This document shows, in pieces, positions 18,059-26,402 of a stretch of DNA of 64,000 bases. Below the pieces are notes generated by a model. The model was not told where the DNA came from. It made no database searches and worked only from the letters and a program-made list of their open reading frames with translations. Origin of the DNA: Ignavibacteriales bacterium. GTDB taxonomy: Bacteria > Bacteroidota > Ignavibacteria > Ignavibacteriales > Ignavibacteriaceae. The translations under genes were made by a program, and so were the position numbers. The stretch lies in the NCBI GenBank assembly GCA_015709675.1, contig CP054182.1, positions 4,071,448 through 4,135,447 of the forward strand, read 5' to 3'. The first letter of the stretch is position 1. Each line of letters starts with the position of its first letter.

Positions 18059-19222
18059 CTATACATATTCTTTTATCAAATCCCCCGCTTTAGCCAGTGG
18101 CACCACAAAAACATTTTCCTTAATTTGAACCGTATCTTTACCCGGATATATCACCATTCCGGTCTTACACCCAAGATCATCCATCCCCTGGAAAAATCCT
18201 TTTGATACCGCCGGAGAGGAGGAAAATTTTATTTCGATTCCGATAACCGGTTTTTCCGCCCTTGTAATTACCAGATCAATCTCAGCCCCGCCTGTTGTCC
18301 GGTAAAAATACCCGCTGCATCCTGCAGGCAGCGTGGAAAGAATCTGCTCGATCACATAACCCTCCCAGATATGCCCAAGCAGGGAGTTCCCCAGCAGCTG
18401 CTCAAGCGTTCCGGTCTGCAGAAGCGCAAGCAGCAGTCCGGAGTCCCGTATATATACCTTAGGTGATTTTACCAGCCGCTTGCCGATATTCTCATAATAC
18501 GGCATCAGAATTCTTACCAGATACGCATCCTGCAGTATATCCGCATATTTTCTCACCGTAGGCGCAGATATACCAAGCGCGGAGGCGAATGATGCTGAAT
18601 TCCACAGCCCCCCCTGTGATCGGGCAAGCATAGTCCAGAACCTCCTAACCAGTGATACCGGAAGTCCGATACCGAACTCCTGCAAATCTTTCTCAAGCAG
18701 TGTCAGAATAAATGCTGTCCTCCACTGCAGACTGCTCTCATCATCCTTTGCAAGAAAACTCTCCGGATATCCCCCTCTGAGAAAATGTCTCATGAGATTA
18801 TCCCCTTTGTCTGAAACCTCATCATAAGTAAGCGGAGTCAGTTCATAATTTATAATCCGTCCTGCAAGAGACTCCGAGGACTGTTTAATCAGATGAGGAG
18901 AAGATGAACCCAGGATGAGAAACCTGCCGGGCCGCCGGTTCCTGTCAATTACAGCTCTCAGAAGGGGAAATAACTCAGGACGCCTCTGTATCTCATCAAT
19001 AATAACAAGACGATCAGACACAGACTGCAGATAAAACTCCGCGTTATCAACTTTCAGATTATCGGAAGGAAGTTCAAGGTCAAGATGCACTGACTCAGGA
19101 TACTCTTTCATCATATGAAGCGCAAGAGTCGTTTTCCCTGCCTGACGGGTGCCAAGAATTCCCACGGCCGGAAAAATCTCCAGTCCCTTTCTGATGTCTG
19201 ATGCTAATTTTCTTGTAATCAT
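18059..19222 (-). CDS. AAA ATPase with DUF4143
   Basis: The 387-residue protein has an N-terminal P-loop ATPase with Walker A GTRQAGKTTLAL (~24-35), Walker B RLVIIDEIQRRPELFPLLR and a sensor-type LGSSSPHL. A middle winged-helix-like part (LGISAPTVRKYADILQDAYLV) and a C-terminal DUF4143 nuclease-like fold (EIDLVITRAEKPVIGIEIKFSS) follow. The conserved E/D-x(n)-EIK pattern resembles restriction-endonuclease-type folds. The biological role of this widespread family is not settled; defence or stress functions have been suggested. Four copies of an operator-like repeat lie directly upstream, next to the WYL regulator gene. Confidence 0.88.
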   Translation of the reverse strand: MITRKLASDIRKGLEIFPAVGILGTRQAGKTTLALHMMKEYPESVHLDLELPSDNLKVDNAEFYLQSVSDRLVIIDEIQRRPELFPLLRAVIDRNRRPGRFLILGSSSPHLIKQSSESLAGRIINYELTPLTYDEVSDKGDNLMRHFLRGGYPESFLAKDDESSLQWRTAFILTLLEKDLQEFGIGLPVSLVRRFWTMLARSQGGLWNSASFASALGISAPTVRKYADILQDAYLVRILMPYYENIGKRLVKSPKVYIRDSGLLLALLQTGTLEQLLGNSLLGHIWEGYVIEQILSTLPAGCSGYFYRTTGGAEIDLVITRAEKPVIGIEIKFSSSPAVSKGFFQGMDDLGCKTGMVIYPGKDTVQIKENVFVVPLAKAGDLIKEYV

Positions 19223-19243
19223 AGCCCCAAAATATGATTCATC

Positions 19244-19347
19244 TTTTCGATTTACAAGGTTAATTTTCCATTTTTATCCTTGCAAATCAAAAAGCTGCTT
19301 TTCGATTTGCAAGGTTAGTTTAAGCTTTTTAACCATGTAAATCGAAA
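19244..19347. promoter_or_regulatory. Four operator-like repeats (TTTTCGATTTGCAAGGTTA) in alternating orientation
   Basis: Copies are at 19244-19262 (TTTTCGATTTACAAGGTTA, plus), 19278-19294 (minus, CTTTTTGATTTGCAAGG), 19298-19318 (plus, CTTTTCGATTTGCAAGGTTAG) and 19329-19347 (minus, TTTCGATTTACATGGTTAA). They begin 22 bases upstream of the DUF4143 ATPase start and end just before the WYL-regulator stop codon, filling nearly all of the gap. This looks like a binding array controlling the ATPase gene; the binding protein is unknown. Confidence 0.7.
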
Positions 19348-19349
19348 TT

Positions 19350-20240
19350 CTATTTGTTTTTAGCCTGTTTTGGAGGTTTTTTATCCCTGTAGTTTTCCAG
19401 GGTTTCTTCGGCAAGGTGGATAACCAGTTCCCTCAGCTGAAGCGGGTTGAGTACTTCGCATCCCCTGCCCCAGCCCAAGATCCAGGTGGCAATTTCGTTC
19501 AGGTCGTTTACCGTGGCAGAGAAGATTACTGAGCCGTCCGGCTGTTCTTCAATCTTCTGGTTTTCGATAAACAACCTCGTTTTAATATACTGAGCACGCT
19601 CTTTGTCAAAACGGATTCTCACGGTGAACCTGAGACTGCTCACCCAGCTGCCCCATGCTTCTTTTAGCAGATTTTCAGGAGACTGCCTCTGAGAAATTGC
19701 CGGCAGCGTGGTGCACTCCACATTTCTGATTTTGTCCAGAAGAAACTGCTTGGTTCTTCCGTTTTCCTTTGCTGAAAGCCGCCACTGGCCATCATTAACA
19801 TAAAGCGCGGTTGGTTCAACCGTTCGTTCGGTTTCATCCCCCGCTTTCTTTTCATAGAGAAACTTTACACAGTAACGCTCCTCAAGGCAGTGTGCCAGAA
19901 AAACAAAATGGCGCAGTCCCTCAACGCCGTGGCGCTTAACCAGAAGATTTGTTGCCTTTACCACCGAGGGAGCAGGAAGGTTAAATGAGGCATATTCGAT
20001 GATAAGTTTTTTTGCTTTTTCTTCATCAAGTCCCGAATAGTATTTCACGCCAAGCTTTTTCCTGGCGCTTATTTGTATCCCCTCATCCCTAAGCTCTCTC
20101 AGGGACCGGTTAATGGTGACCGGTTCAACCCCGTAATAATCACAAAGCGCCGGAACTGATTTCAGGTTCTTCTTATCAGGGTCCATGGCAAAACTGAGTA
20201 TTTCAGCACGACGGCTTATTTTCTTCGCAAGATCAGACAA
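19350..20240 (-). CDS. WYL-domain transcriptional regulator
   Basis: The 296-residue protein has an N-terminal helix-turn-helix (residues ~20-60, VPALCDYYGVEPVTINRSLRELRDEGI) and a WYL domain (~130-210, where the motif is degenerate: EPTALYVNDGQWRLSAKENGR). A C-terminal WCX-like region ends LEENTL-like with a Lys-rich tail. WYL proteins sense nucleic acids or nucleotides and often control defence, DNA-damage or toxin genes. The start is TTG at 20240, supported by AAAGGAGGA at 20245-20253. It is transcribed toward the DUF4143 ATPase gene 127 bases downstream, with the repeat quartet between them; it may regulate that gene (inference). Confidence 0.85.
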   Translation of the reverse strand: MSDLAKKISRRAEILSFAMDPDKKNLKSVPALCDYYGVEPVTINRSLRELRDEGIQISARKKLGVKYYSGLDEEKAKKLIIEYASFNLPAPSVVKATNLLVKRHGVEGLRHFVFLAHCLEERYCVKFLYEKKAGDETERTVEPTALYVNDGQWRLSAKENGRTKQFLLDKIRNVECTTLPAISQRQSPENLLKEAWGSWVSSLRFTVRIRFDKERAQYIKTRLFIENQKIEEQPDGSVIFSATVNDLNEIATWILGWGRGCEVLNPLQLRELVIHLAEETLENYRDKKPPKQAKNK

Positions 20241-20418
20241 GTTCTCCTCCTTTAAAAATTATCATTGCATGATAGTGTTGCGGGAAAAGTAACAGGTAAT
20301 TTTCCCTAAACAATAATGAAATTTACTTTGCCCCGGCGAGATTTCCGAACGGGGAAAACTTCAGATAAAAAGAGGATACGATGCAACACGGGAAACGATC
20401 AGAAAACCGGACAGCACA

Positions 20419-20829
20419 ATGCTGCAGAATGAAAAAGAAAATAAAAATTCACCCCCTTGCGGCTGTGAACGGGGGAATCACAGCCGGCATGAAAAACTAA
20501 GAGTCGGGCTGAAGATGAAAGTAAAACAGGGAAAACACCAGCAGGGAGCAAACGAGACAGCGGAAGTTAGTCCGTCAGATATCATGTTTATGGCTGACGG
20601 ACGCTTCCTCTTTTTGCGGTTTATTGGAAGGAAAGTAGAACCGGTTCCGGTCACGCAGGAAGGAGTCAGATCAGTTATGGACTACTTTACTATTCCGGAA
20701 AAACTCTATAAGCGGCTCAGCACAGAAACCCGCTCTGAAATTCTGAATGATCTGCTCGAGTCTGAAACTGCTCCGTTTATAATTACCAGCCGTAAGGAAG
20801 GAATCATCCGGTTTTCCAACAGCGGGTAA
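20419..20829 (+). CDS. Hypothetical protein, 136 residues
   Basis: I do not recognise this protein. The C-terminal ~90 residues (SPSDIMFMADGRFLFLRFIGRKVEPVPVTQ...) look like a small folded domain with two beta strands and a helix pair; the first ~45 residues are Lys/Asn/Gly rich and not domain-like. A hairpin, CGGCTGTG...CACAGCCG at about 20460-20483, lies inside the proposed N-terminal part. The true start may therefore be a later Met such as the one at 20515, leaving a leader with a structured RNA. The next gene starts ~100 bases downstream on the same strand. No signal peptide or membrane segment seen. Confidence 0.5.
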   Translation: MLQNEKENKNSPPCGCERGNHSRHEKLRVGLKMKVKQGKHQQGANETAEVSPSDIMFMADGRFLFLRFIGRKVEPVPVTQEGVRSVMDYFTIPEKLYKRLSTETRSEILNDLLESETAPFIITSRKEGIIRFSNSG

Positions 20830-20928
20830 ATGCCGGCGGGGAACAGGCCAGCCCTGCTCTGCATCCGGAGTACTGCCGGAATTACATCGCCAAGGAACCA
20901 CCGGGGGAGAATCTGTTGTTTCTATTAT

Positions 20929-21522
20929 ATGCGACAGTTATTACTACTCTTATTGATACTTTCAGCGGGAGTTCTTTACAGCCAGGATGCAGCTTCCGCA
21001 AAGGAACAAATCCTCCGCTTTGGTGAGGCACACCGCGACCTGAACCGTCAGGGGATGTATGTCCTCGGCAGCTGGGCTTTGCTTAACATTGCAGCAGGTT
21101 CAGCTCTAAGTTTCACAGCCAAAGGAGCGGCAAGAGAATTCCACATTTTTAATGCAGCATGGAATACGGTGAATCTTGGCATTGCCGGATTCAGTCTCTA
21201 TGGGTCAGGAACGGTTCCCGGCAACCCGACTGAAATTCTTGCAGACTATTATAATCTGCAAAGTTTTTTTCTTCTTAATGCCGGACTTGATGCTGCGTAC
21301 ATCATGACCGGATACTATCTGAAGGAGCGGTCAAACAGAAGCACGGAACATAAAGACCGCCTGACCGGATACGGAAATTCGCTCCTGCTGCAGGGGGGAT
21401 TTCTTCTCCTCTTTGACGCGGCGATGTATATACTCCACCGCAGCAACGCTGAGATCATGCTGGTACCGGTTCTGCAAAAAACTCTCGACGGAGCTTCCCT
21501 TACCCTCATCATCCCATTCTGA
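20929..21522 (+). CDS. Small membrane protein, DUF6992-like
   Basis: From the ATG at 20929 the protein has 197 residues: a signal peptide (MRQLLLLLLILSAGVLYS) and about four membrane segments. The first half (GMYVLGSWALLNIAAGS and HIFNAAWNTVNLGIAGFSLY) resembles, from memory, the DUF6992 family of Bacteroidota. The longer frame from 20830 would add 33 Arg/Cys-rich residues before the signal peptide and is unlikely. Its stop TGA overlaps the ATG of the next gene (TGATG), tying it to the DUF2256, peroxiredoxin-like and photolyase genes. Function unknown. Confidence 0.7.
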   Translation: MRQLLLLLLILSAGVLYSQDAASAKEQILRFGEAHRDLNRQGMYVLGSWALLNIAAGSALSFTAKGAAREFHIFNAAWNTVNLGIAGFSLYGSGTVPGNPTEILADYYNLQSFFLLNAGLDAAYIMTGYYLKERSNRSTEHKDRLTGYGNSLLLQGGFLLLFDAAMYILHRSNAEIMLVPVLQKTLDGASLTLIIPF

Positions 21523-21683
21523 TGAAAAAACAGCATCTTCCGAAGAAGCCGTGCGCACATTGCGGCCGTGAGTTTGCATGGAGAAAGAAATGGGCAAAAG
21601 TGTGGGAAGAGGTAAAATATTGCAGCGATGCCTGCCGCTCCGCCAGGAACAAATCCCCTCTGCAGGGTGTTAAAGGGCTATAA
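21522..21683 (+). CDS. DUF2256 small zinc-ribbon-like protein
   Basis: This 53-residue gene starts at an ATG overlapping the preceding stop. It has the DUF2256 pattern: KKPCAHCGREFAWRKKWAKV, then VKYCSDACR, with four cysteines in CxxC...CxxxC arrangement that should bind zinc. DUF2256 genes are frequently found beside cryptochrome/photolyase genes, and here the photolyase is 1 kb downstream on the same strand. The role is unknown. The next start is 9 bases after the stop. Confidence 0.88.
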   Translation: MKKQHLPKKPCAHCGREFAWRKKWAKVWEEVKYCSDACRSARNKSPLQGVKGL

Positions 21684-21692
21684 GACGATTTT

Positions 21693-22685
21693 ATGAAAAC
21701 GGAAATGATTAAACATAACGGAAAAATGCATCCCCTCTGGATGGAGCAGTGGCTTAAAGCTGCAGCTCTCTATAATCTTTTATGGGGCGCATGGGTGGTA
21801 TTTTTTCCTTCCCATTTTTTTCTTCTGGCAGGTCTTCCCCTCCCGCAATATATACATATCTGGCAGGGAGTGGGGATGATTGTGGGTGTCTATGGCATCG
21901 GTTACGGCATTGCAGCGTATGACCCTTACCGCCACTGGCCCATTGTGCTGGTTGGTTTTCTCGGAAAACTTTTCGGACCCATCGGCATTATCTGGTTTGT
22001 CCTCCGCGGAGAAATGGATCCCGCATTCTTATATATAAACATCACCAATGATATCATCTGGCTTGTGCCGTTCGGCATCATGCTGTATCGTGCAGCCAGT
22101 TACCATCAGAACAGTGAACTGGAGCATGAAGTAAGTTTTAACGATTCAATCCGGAAAGTCCGTACCAATACCAGGCTTAGTCTCTATGAAGCATCAAAGC
22201 GCTTTCCCCTGCTGGTGGTTTTTCTGCGCCACTCCGGGTGCACCTTCTGCCGTGAAACAGCGGCTGAGTTAGCCGGACTTCAGACTCCCCTCCGTAAAAG
22301 CGGCAAACGGCTGGTGATTGTTTCCCTCATGCCTCATCAGAAAGCGGATGAGTTTTTAGGCAGTTACGGTATATACGACTACCATCATGTAAGCGATCCG
22401 GCCGGAGACCTTTACCGCGCGTTTAATCTGCGGCGCGGAAGCTTTCTGCAGTTATTCGGACCAAAAAACTGGCTGCGCGGTTTTGAAGCAGGCCTTCTTA
22501 AGAAACATGGCATTGGTATGCTTGACGGTGACGGCTTCAGAATGCCGGGCGCCTTCCTGCTTCACAACGGAAAAATCGTCAAGCAGTTCCGCCACTCCTA
22601 CGCGGGTGAGAAGGTTGACTATGCCTCATTTGCGGAGTTCACTCCGGAAGCCGCACGGAAACGGCCCAGTTCGGCCAGAAGGTAG
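21693..22685 (+). CDS. Membrane-anchored peroxiredoxin-like (AhpC/TSA-2, SelL-type) protein
   Basis: The 330-residue protein joins two parts. Residues ~18-135 contain four membrane helices (LYNLLWGAWVVFFPSHFFLLAG, IWQGVGMIVGVYGIGYGIAA, ...). Residues ~150-320 are a thioredoxin-fold AhpC/TSA-2 domain with FLRHSGCTFCRETAAEL, where GCTFC carries a CxxC redox pair like that of SelL/PRXL2 proteins. A Cys takes the place of Sec here. The protein should detoxify peroxides or exchange disulfides at the inner membrane. It lies 9 bases after DUF2256 and 11 bases before the photolyase gene, so a common light or oxidative-stress role is likely (inference). Confidence 0.82.
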   Translation: MKTEMIKHNGKMHPLWMEQWLKAAALYNLLWGAWVVFFPSHFFLLAGLPLPQYIHIWQGVGMIVGVYGIGYGIAAYDPYRHWPIVLVGFLGKLFGPIGIIWFVLRGEMDPAFLYINITNDIIWLVPFGIMLYRAASYHQNSELEHEVSFNDSIRKVRTNTRLSLYEASKRFPLLVVFLRHSGCTFCRETAAELAGLQTPLRKSGKRLVIVSLMPHQKADEFLGSYGIYDYHHVSDPAGDLYRAFNLRRGSFLQLFGPKNWLRGFEAGLLKKHGIGMLDGDGFRMPGAFLLHNGKIVKQFRHSYAGEKVDYASFAEFTPEAARKRPSSARR

Positions 22686-22696
22686 TATATATAACT

Positions 22697-23998
22697 GTGA
22701 CTGACCGGGCTAAAAAACGGATTCTTCTCTGGTTCAGGAATGACCTCCGCGTTCATGATAACGCTCTGCTCGCCTCGTTGCCGGCCGGAGCAGAAGCAAT
22801 ACCTGTATATATATTTAATCCGGTGCAGTACCGGAAGACAACGTACGGCTTCCCTAAAACCGGCGCATTCAGAAAGCCGTTCATTGAACAGGGAGTAACG
22901 GCACTGAAGGAAAATCTGAAAAAGATGGGAAGCTCGCTGATCATTCAATCAGGGAATCCGGCGGAGATTCTCAGCAATATTGCCGGCCGCACCAATGCAG
23001 ACACCCTGTTTTTTACCAAAGAACATACCGCTGAAGAACTGCTTGAAGAAGATCAGGTGCGTAAAGCGCTTCCCGGACTTCATATACAGTCTTTTGAACA
23101 GCGTTCGCTTATTCACCCATCAGATCTTCCTTTTATGCTTTCGCAGCTTCCGGATGTCTTTACACCCTTCCGCAAAGAAGCTGAAAAGAATCTGAAAATC
23201 CGTCAGCCGCTTCCGGTACCGTATATATTACCTCCGCTGCCCGCGGAGCTGCAGAACTATCCTGATGATTATTCCGCTCTTGGAGAGGTTGAATACAGCA
23301 TGACAGATGACCGCGGCGTAATGACCTTTCACGGCTCAGAAGAAGCAGGGCTCAAACGGCTTAACCGCTATTTCTTTGAAACGAAAGCAATAGCTACATA
23401 CAAGAAAACCAGAAACGGACTTCTCGGAGCAGATTACTCTTCCAAGTTTTCACCATGGCTTGCAACCGGCGCTCTTTCTCCGCGCCTGATCTATTCCGAA
23501 CTGAAGCGGTTTGAGCAGGAGCATGGCGCAAATGAGTCAACCTACTGGCTTCTCTTCGAACTGCTCTGGCGGGACTACTTCCGCTTTGTTGCAATGAAAT
23601 ACGGCAGTCTCATATTTCAGAGGCAAGGCATCAGGGGCTCAGGCGCAAATCTGAACATTAACCGTAAAGCATTTGATCTTTGGGCAGGGGCAAAAACAGG
23701 CGAGCCATTTATTGACGCAAACATGACCGAACTGAATACCACCGGCTTTATGTCCAACCGGGGAAGGCAGAATGCGGCATCCTATCTGATCAACAATCTT
23801 AAAGGAGACTGGCTTGCCGGTGCCGCGTATTTTGAATCCATGCTGATTGACTATGATCCCTGCAGCAACTGGGGCAACTGGATGTACCTTGCCGGGGTGG
23901 GCAACGATCCCCGCGAAAACCGTGTGTTCAACACCGCGCGGCAGGTGAGCATGTATGATCCGCAGGGGAAGTATATATCGCACTGGCTCGGTGACTGA
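22697..23998 (+). CDS. DASH-type cryptochrome / deoxyribodipyrimidine photolyase
   Basis: The 433-residue protein has an N-terminal photolyase alpha/beta domain (LLWFRNDLRVHDNALL, ~12-27) and the C-terminal FAD-binding domain: SKFSPWLATGALSPR, ELLWRDYFRF, FDLWAGAKTGEPFIDANMTE, TTGFMSNRGRQNAASYL and DYDPCSNWGNWMYLAGVGNDPRENR. The pattern TGxMSNRxRQxxAS with DPCSNWGNW is typical of CRY-DASH, which repairs cyclobutane pyrimidine dimers (mainly in single-stranded DNA) with blue light. The start is GTG at 22697. It ends the cluster with DUF2256 and the peroxiredoxin-like gene. A 1.3-kb FAD/MTHF-type enzyme of normal length. Confidence 0.93.
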   Translation: MTDRAKKRILLWFRNDLRVHDNALLASLPAGAEAIPVYIFNPVQYRKTTYGFPKTGAFRKPFIEQGVTALKENLKKMGSSLIIQSGNPAEILSNIAGRTNADTLFFTKEHTAEELLEEDQVRKALPGLHIQSFEQRSLIHPSDLPFMLSQLPDVFTPFRKEAEKNLKIRQPLPVPYILPPLPAELQNYPDDYSALGEVEYSMTDDRGVMTFHGSEEAGLKRLNRYFFETKAIATYKKTRNGLLGADYSSKFSPWLATGALSPRLIYSELKRFEQEHGANESTYWLLFELLWRDYFRFVAMKYGSLIFQRQGIRGSGANLNINRKAFDLWAGAKTGEPFIDANMTELNTTGFMSNRGRQNAASYLINNLKGDWLAGAAYFESMLIDYDPCSNWGNWMYLAGVGNDPRENRVFNTARQVSMYDPQGKYISHWLGD

Positions 23999-24185
23999 GC
24001 AACTCTGCTGAGTAATTCACCCGCTGAGTAAAATTCTCTCCTGCTTCCGGCGGGATCAGCCTCTTTCCCTTCTCCTGAACCGTCACAAGCCGGGTCATGA
24101 TTTTTTATTGTGTGCAATTCATATTTCGGTTATTTTCCGTGAGTAAATTTATTCATTCCTTAAGGTTTTTCCCGGACACACTGAG

Positions 24186-25655
24186 CTGAAAAGATTTCTC
24201 TACATCCTTCTGGTTTTTACCGCACTCCTCAGCTTTGCTGAACTGAGAGGGCAGGAAAAACTTCTCTGGGGAGCCGACCCGAGCGGCGGCGCTCCCTATG
24301 TGTTTGCTGATCCCTCCAATCCCCAGGTTTATATCGGTTTTGATGTTGAGGTGGCTGATGCCATAGCAAAACAGCTCGGCATGGAAGCAGAACTGGTTCC
24401 CACCGACTGGACCTCCATCGTCGAATCACTCAAGAGGAAAGAATTCAGAGTGATCATCAACGGATTTGAACCGACCTCCGACCGCGCGAAACAGATCAAC
24501 TTCAGCAAACCTTACTATATTTTTCAGCTTCAGCTCACGGTCAGAAAAGAACAGCAGGGCATAGACTCACTTGCTGACTGCATAGTTCAGAAAAAAACCG
24601 TCGGCACCCTTGCCAACTGCGCTGCTTCCCGCCTGCTTGCCAGCAGCGGAGCTGTATATATAGAATACCCCGATCCGGTCGCGGCCTATGTTGATCTTGA
24701 ATACGGACGCATTGACGCGGTACTGATGGATGTCCCCATGGAAATGTTTTACGCCCGCAAAAATCCAGCTTTCAAAAATGTCGGGCCTCTTTTTCATCCG
24801 GGCACTTATGTTGTCGGACTCCGGAAAGATGACACAGAACTTCAGCAGCGTATAGACAACGCCATTGATACACTTGTTGCCAACGGTACCATTGAACGGA
24901 TTATGAGAAAGTGGGAACTGTGGGATAATCAGCAGTATAACCTGCTCAGCGGAACCGGAGATTTTCAGATAACAGGCCGGACCTTTAACTGGAGTGAAGC
25001 ACTCATCAAACTGCTGAAGGCAGCGCTGGTAACCATACTTATTGCATTCGGCTCAATGATTATCGCCATGGTGCTTGGCGTTCCTCTTGCATTCGGGCAG
25101 ACCTACGGCTCTGCACCGGTCCGCTGGCTCTGCACTGCATATATAGAATTTTTCAGAGGCACACCGGTTCTGGTTCAGCTTCTGTTTCTTTATTTCGGTC
25201 TTCCCGTTATCGGCATTGTCTTTCCGGGATGGCTGACTGCACTCATCGGGCTTGGGCTGAACTATGCCGCGTATGAGTCACAGATATACAGAACCGCGTT
25301 TCAGGCAGTGCCGCAGCGGCAGTGGGATGTTTCCTACTCTCTTGGCATGAAGCCCTTCCTCACCTTCAGACGGATTATCTTTCCGCAGGCATTCCGCATT
25401 GCGCTGCCCCCCATGACCAATGATTTTGTTGCACTCTTTAAAGATACCTCAACCGCTTTTGCAATATCCGTATGGGAACTTGCAACTGCTTATCGTGAGA
25501 TGGCAAACGCTACCGGACAGTTCCTGCTTCTGGGTGTTGTTGTGTCAGTCTTTTATCTGATGATGAGTCTGCCTCTTGCCCACTATGCAAGAAAGCTGGA
25601 AAAGAAATTCAGCCCCTCAAAAGGGAACGGAAAGGAGGCGCTGCGCCTTGATTAA
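24186..25655 (+). CDS. Polar amino-acid ABC transporter, fused substrate-binding and permease protein
   Basis: The protein joins a signal/anchor, an SBP_bac_3 domain (~residues 27-265; IGFDVEVADAIAKQLG, FSKPYYIFQLQLTV, VGTLANCAAS) and a HisM/GlnP-type permease (~275-480; EFFRGTPVLVQLLFLYFGLP and the EAA-like loop region YESQIYRTAFQAV...GMKPFLTFRRIIFPQAF). Such fusions are known for glutamine uptake. The first standard start codon in frame, GTG at 24300, would cut off the hydrophobic leader (KRFLYILLVFTALLSFAEL) and the first binding-domain strand. The real start must therefore be upstream of that, most likely the CTG at 24186 or another non-standard codon after the stop at 24144. The ATPase gene overlaps its end. 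Confidence 0.88.
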   Translation: MKRFLYILLVFTALLSFAELRGQEKLLWGADPSGGAPYVFADPSNPQVYIGFDVEVADAIAKQLGMEAELVPTDWTSIVESLKRKEFRVIINGFEPTSDRAKQINFSKPYYIFQLQLTVRKEQQGIDSLADCIVQKKTVGTLANCAASRLLASSGAVYIEYPDPVAAYVDLEYGRIDAVLMDVPMEMFYARKNPAFKNVGPLFHPGTYVVGLRKDDTELQQRIDNAIDTLVANGTIERIMRKWELWDNQQYNLLSGTGDFQITGRTFNWSEALIKLLKAALVTILIAFGSMIIAMVLGVPLAFGQTYGSAPVRWLCTAYIEFFRGTPVLVQLLFLYFGLPVIGIVFPGWLTALIGLGLNYAAYESQIYRTAFQAVPQRQWDVSYSLGMKPFLTFRRIIFPQAFRIALPPMTNDFVALFKDTSTAFAISVWELATAYREMANATGQFLLLGVVVSVFYLMMSLPLAHYARKLEKKFSPSKGNGKEALRLD

Positions 25656-26394
25656 GATCGAAGGTCTGCGCAAGCGCGCCAACGGCGAATATATATTAAA
25701 GGATATCAACTTCCGGCTTCCATCGGGTTCGGTGCTGGGCATTATCGGCGAGTCCGGCAGCGGAAAAACCTCTCTGCTGATGTGCCTGACTGCACTGCAG
25801 AATTTTGACGCGGGCTCCGTTACCGTGAAGGATATGACCGTTGCCAGCGGATCGGTCAGCAACAAGGATGAATATATATGGAACTACCGCCGGCAGATCG
25901 GGGTGGTGTTTCAGCACTTGTATTTATTCCCGCATCTGTCGGTTCTGCAGAATATCATCGAAGCGCCGGTGCATGTTCTTCACCAGCCGCGCGCTGATGC
26001 CGAAGCCAAAGCCATGGAACTGCTCGGCAAAGTAGGCCTTAGCCATAAGGCGGATGACTACCCGGAAGACCTTTCCGGCGGCGAGCAGCAGCGGGTTGCT
26101 ATCTGCCGCGCGCTTGCCATGAATCCTGAAGTGCTGCTGCTTGACGAACCAACCAGCGCGCTTGACCCCCGCTACAGTTCTGATGTTCGCTCCCTGCTGC
26201 AGGAGTTCGTCAGCAAGGGGCATACGGTTATTATTGTCTCCCATTCGCTGAATTTCCTCCGCGGATTTGCAACGCATCTGATATATATGGAGAAGGGGGA
26301 GCTTATTGAGTTTGACACAGCAGAGAAATTCCTTGACTCGCCAGGCGATGAACGAACACGGAATTTTCTCAGCCATTTTCTGCAGGTAATCTGA
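25648..26394 (+). CDS. Polar amino-acid ABC transporter ATPase
   Basis: The ~248-residue ATPase energises the fused transporter encoded just upstream. It has Walker [10 protein letters not shown], the Q-loop [10 protein letters not shown], the signature [15 protein letters not shown], Walker [13 protein letters not shown] and a switch His in VSHSL. I place the start at TTG 25648, eight bases inside the permease gene, with AAGGAGG at 25632-25638 and a 9-base spacer; the longer frame from 25576 would overlap the permease by 80 bases. The overlap suggests coupled translation. Substrate: a polar amino acid such as glutamine (family inference). Confidence 0.92.
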   Translation: MIKIEGLRKRANGEYILKDINFRLPSGSVLGIIGESGSGKTSLLMCLTALQNFDAGSVTVKDMTVASGSVSNKDEYIWNYRRQIGVVFQHLYLFPHLSVLQNIIEAPVHVLHQPRADAEAKAMELLGKVGLSHKADDYPEDLSGGEQQRVAICRALAMNPEVLLLDEPTSALDPRYSSDVRSLLQEFVSKGHTVIIVSHSLNFLRGFATHLIYMEKGELIEFDTAEKFLDSPGDERTRNFLSHFLQVI

Positions 26395-26402
26395 TTCCGG
26401 CC

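Noticed and set aside
20460-20483. Hairpin CGGCTGTG...CACAGCCG as a riboswitch or terminator
   Set aside because: Only an 8-bp stem without T-run or conserved loop; it may mark a leader, but there is not enough to name a regulatory RNA.
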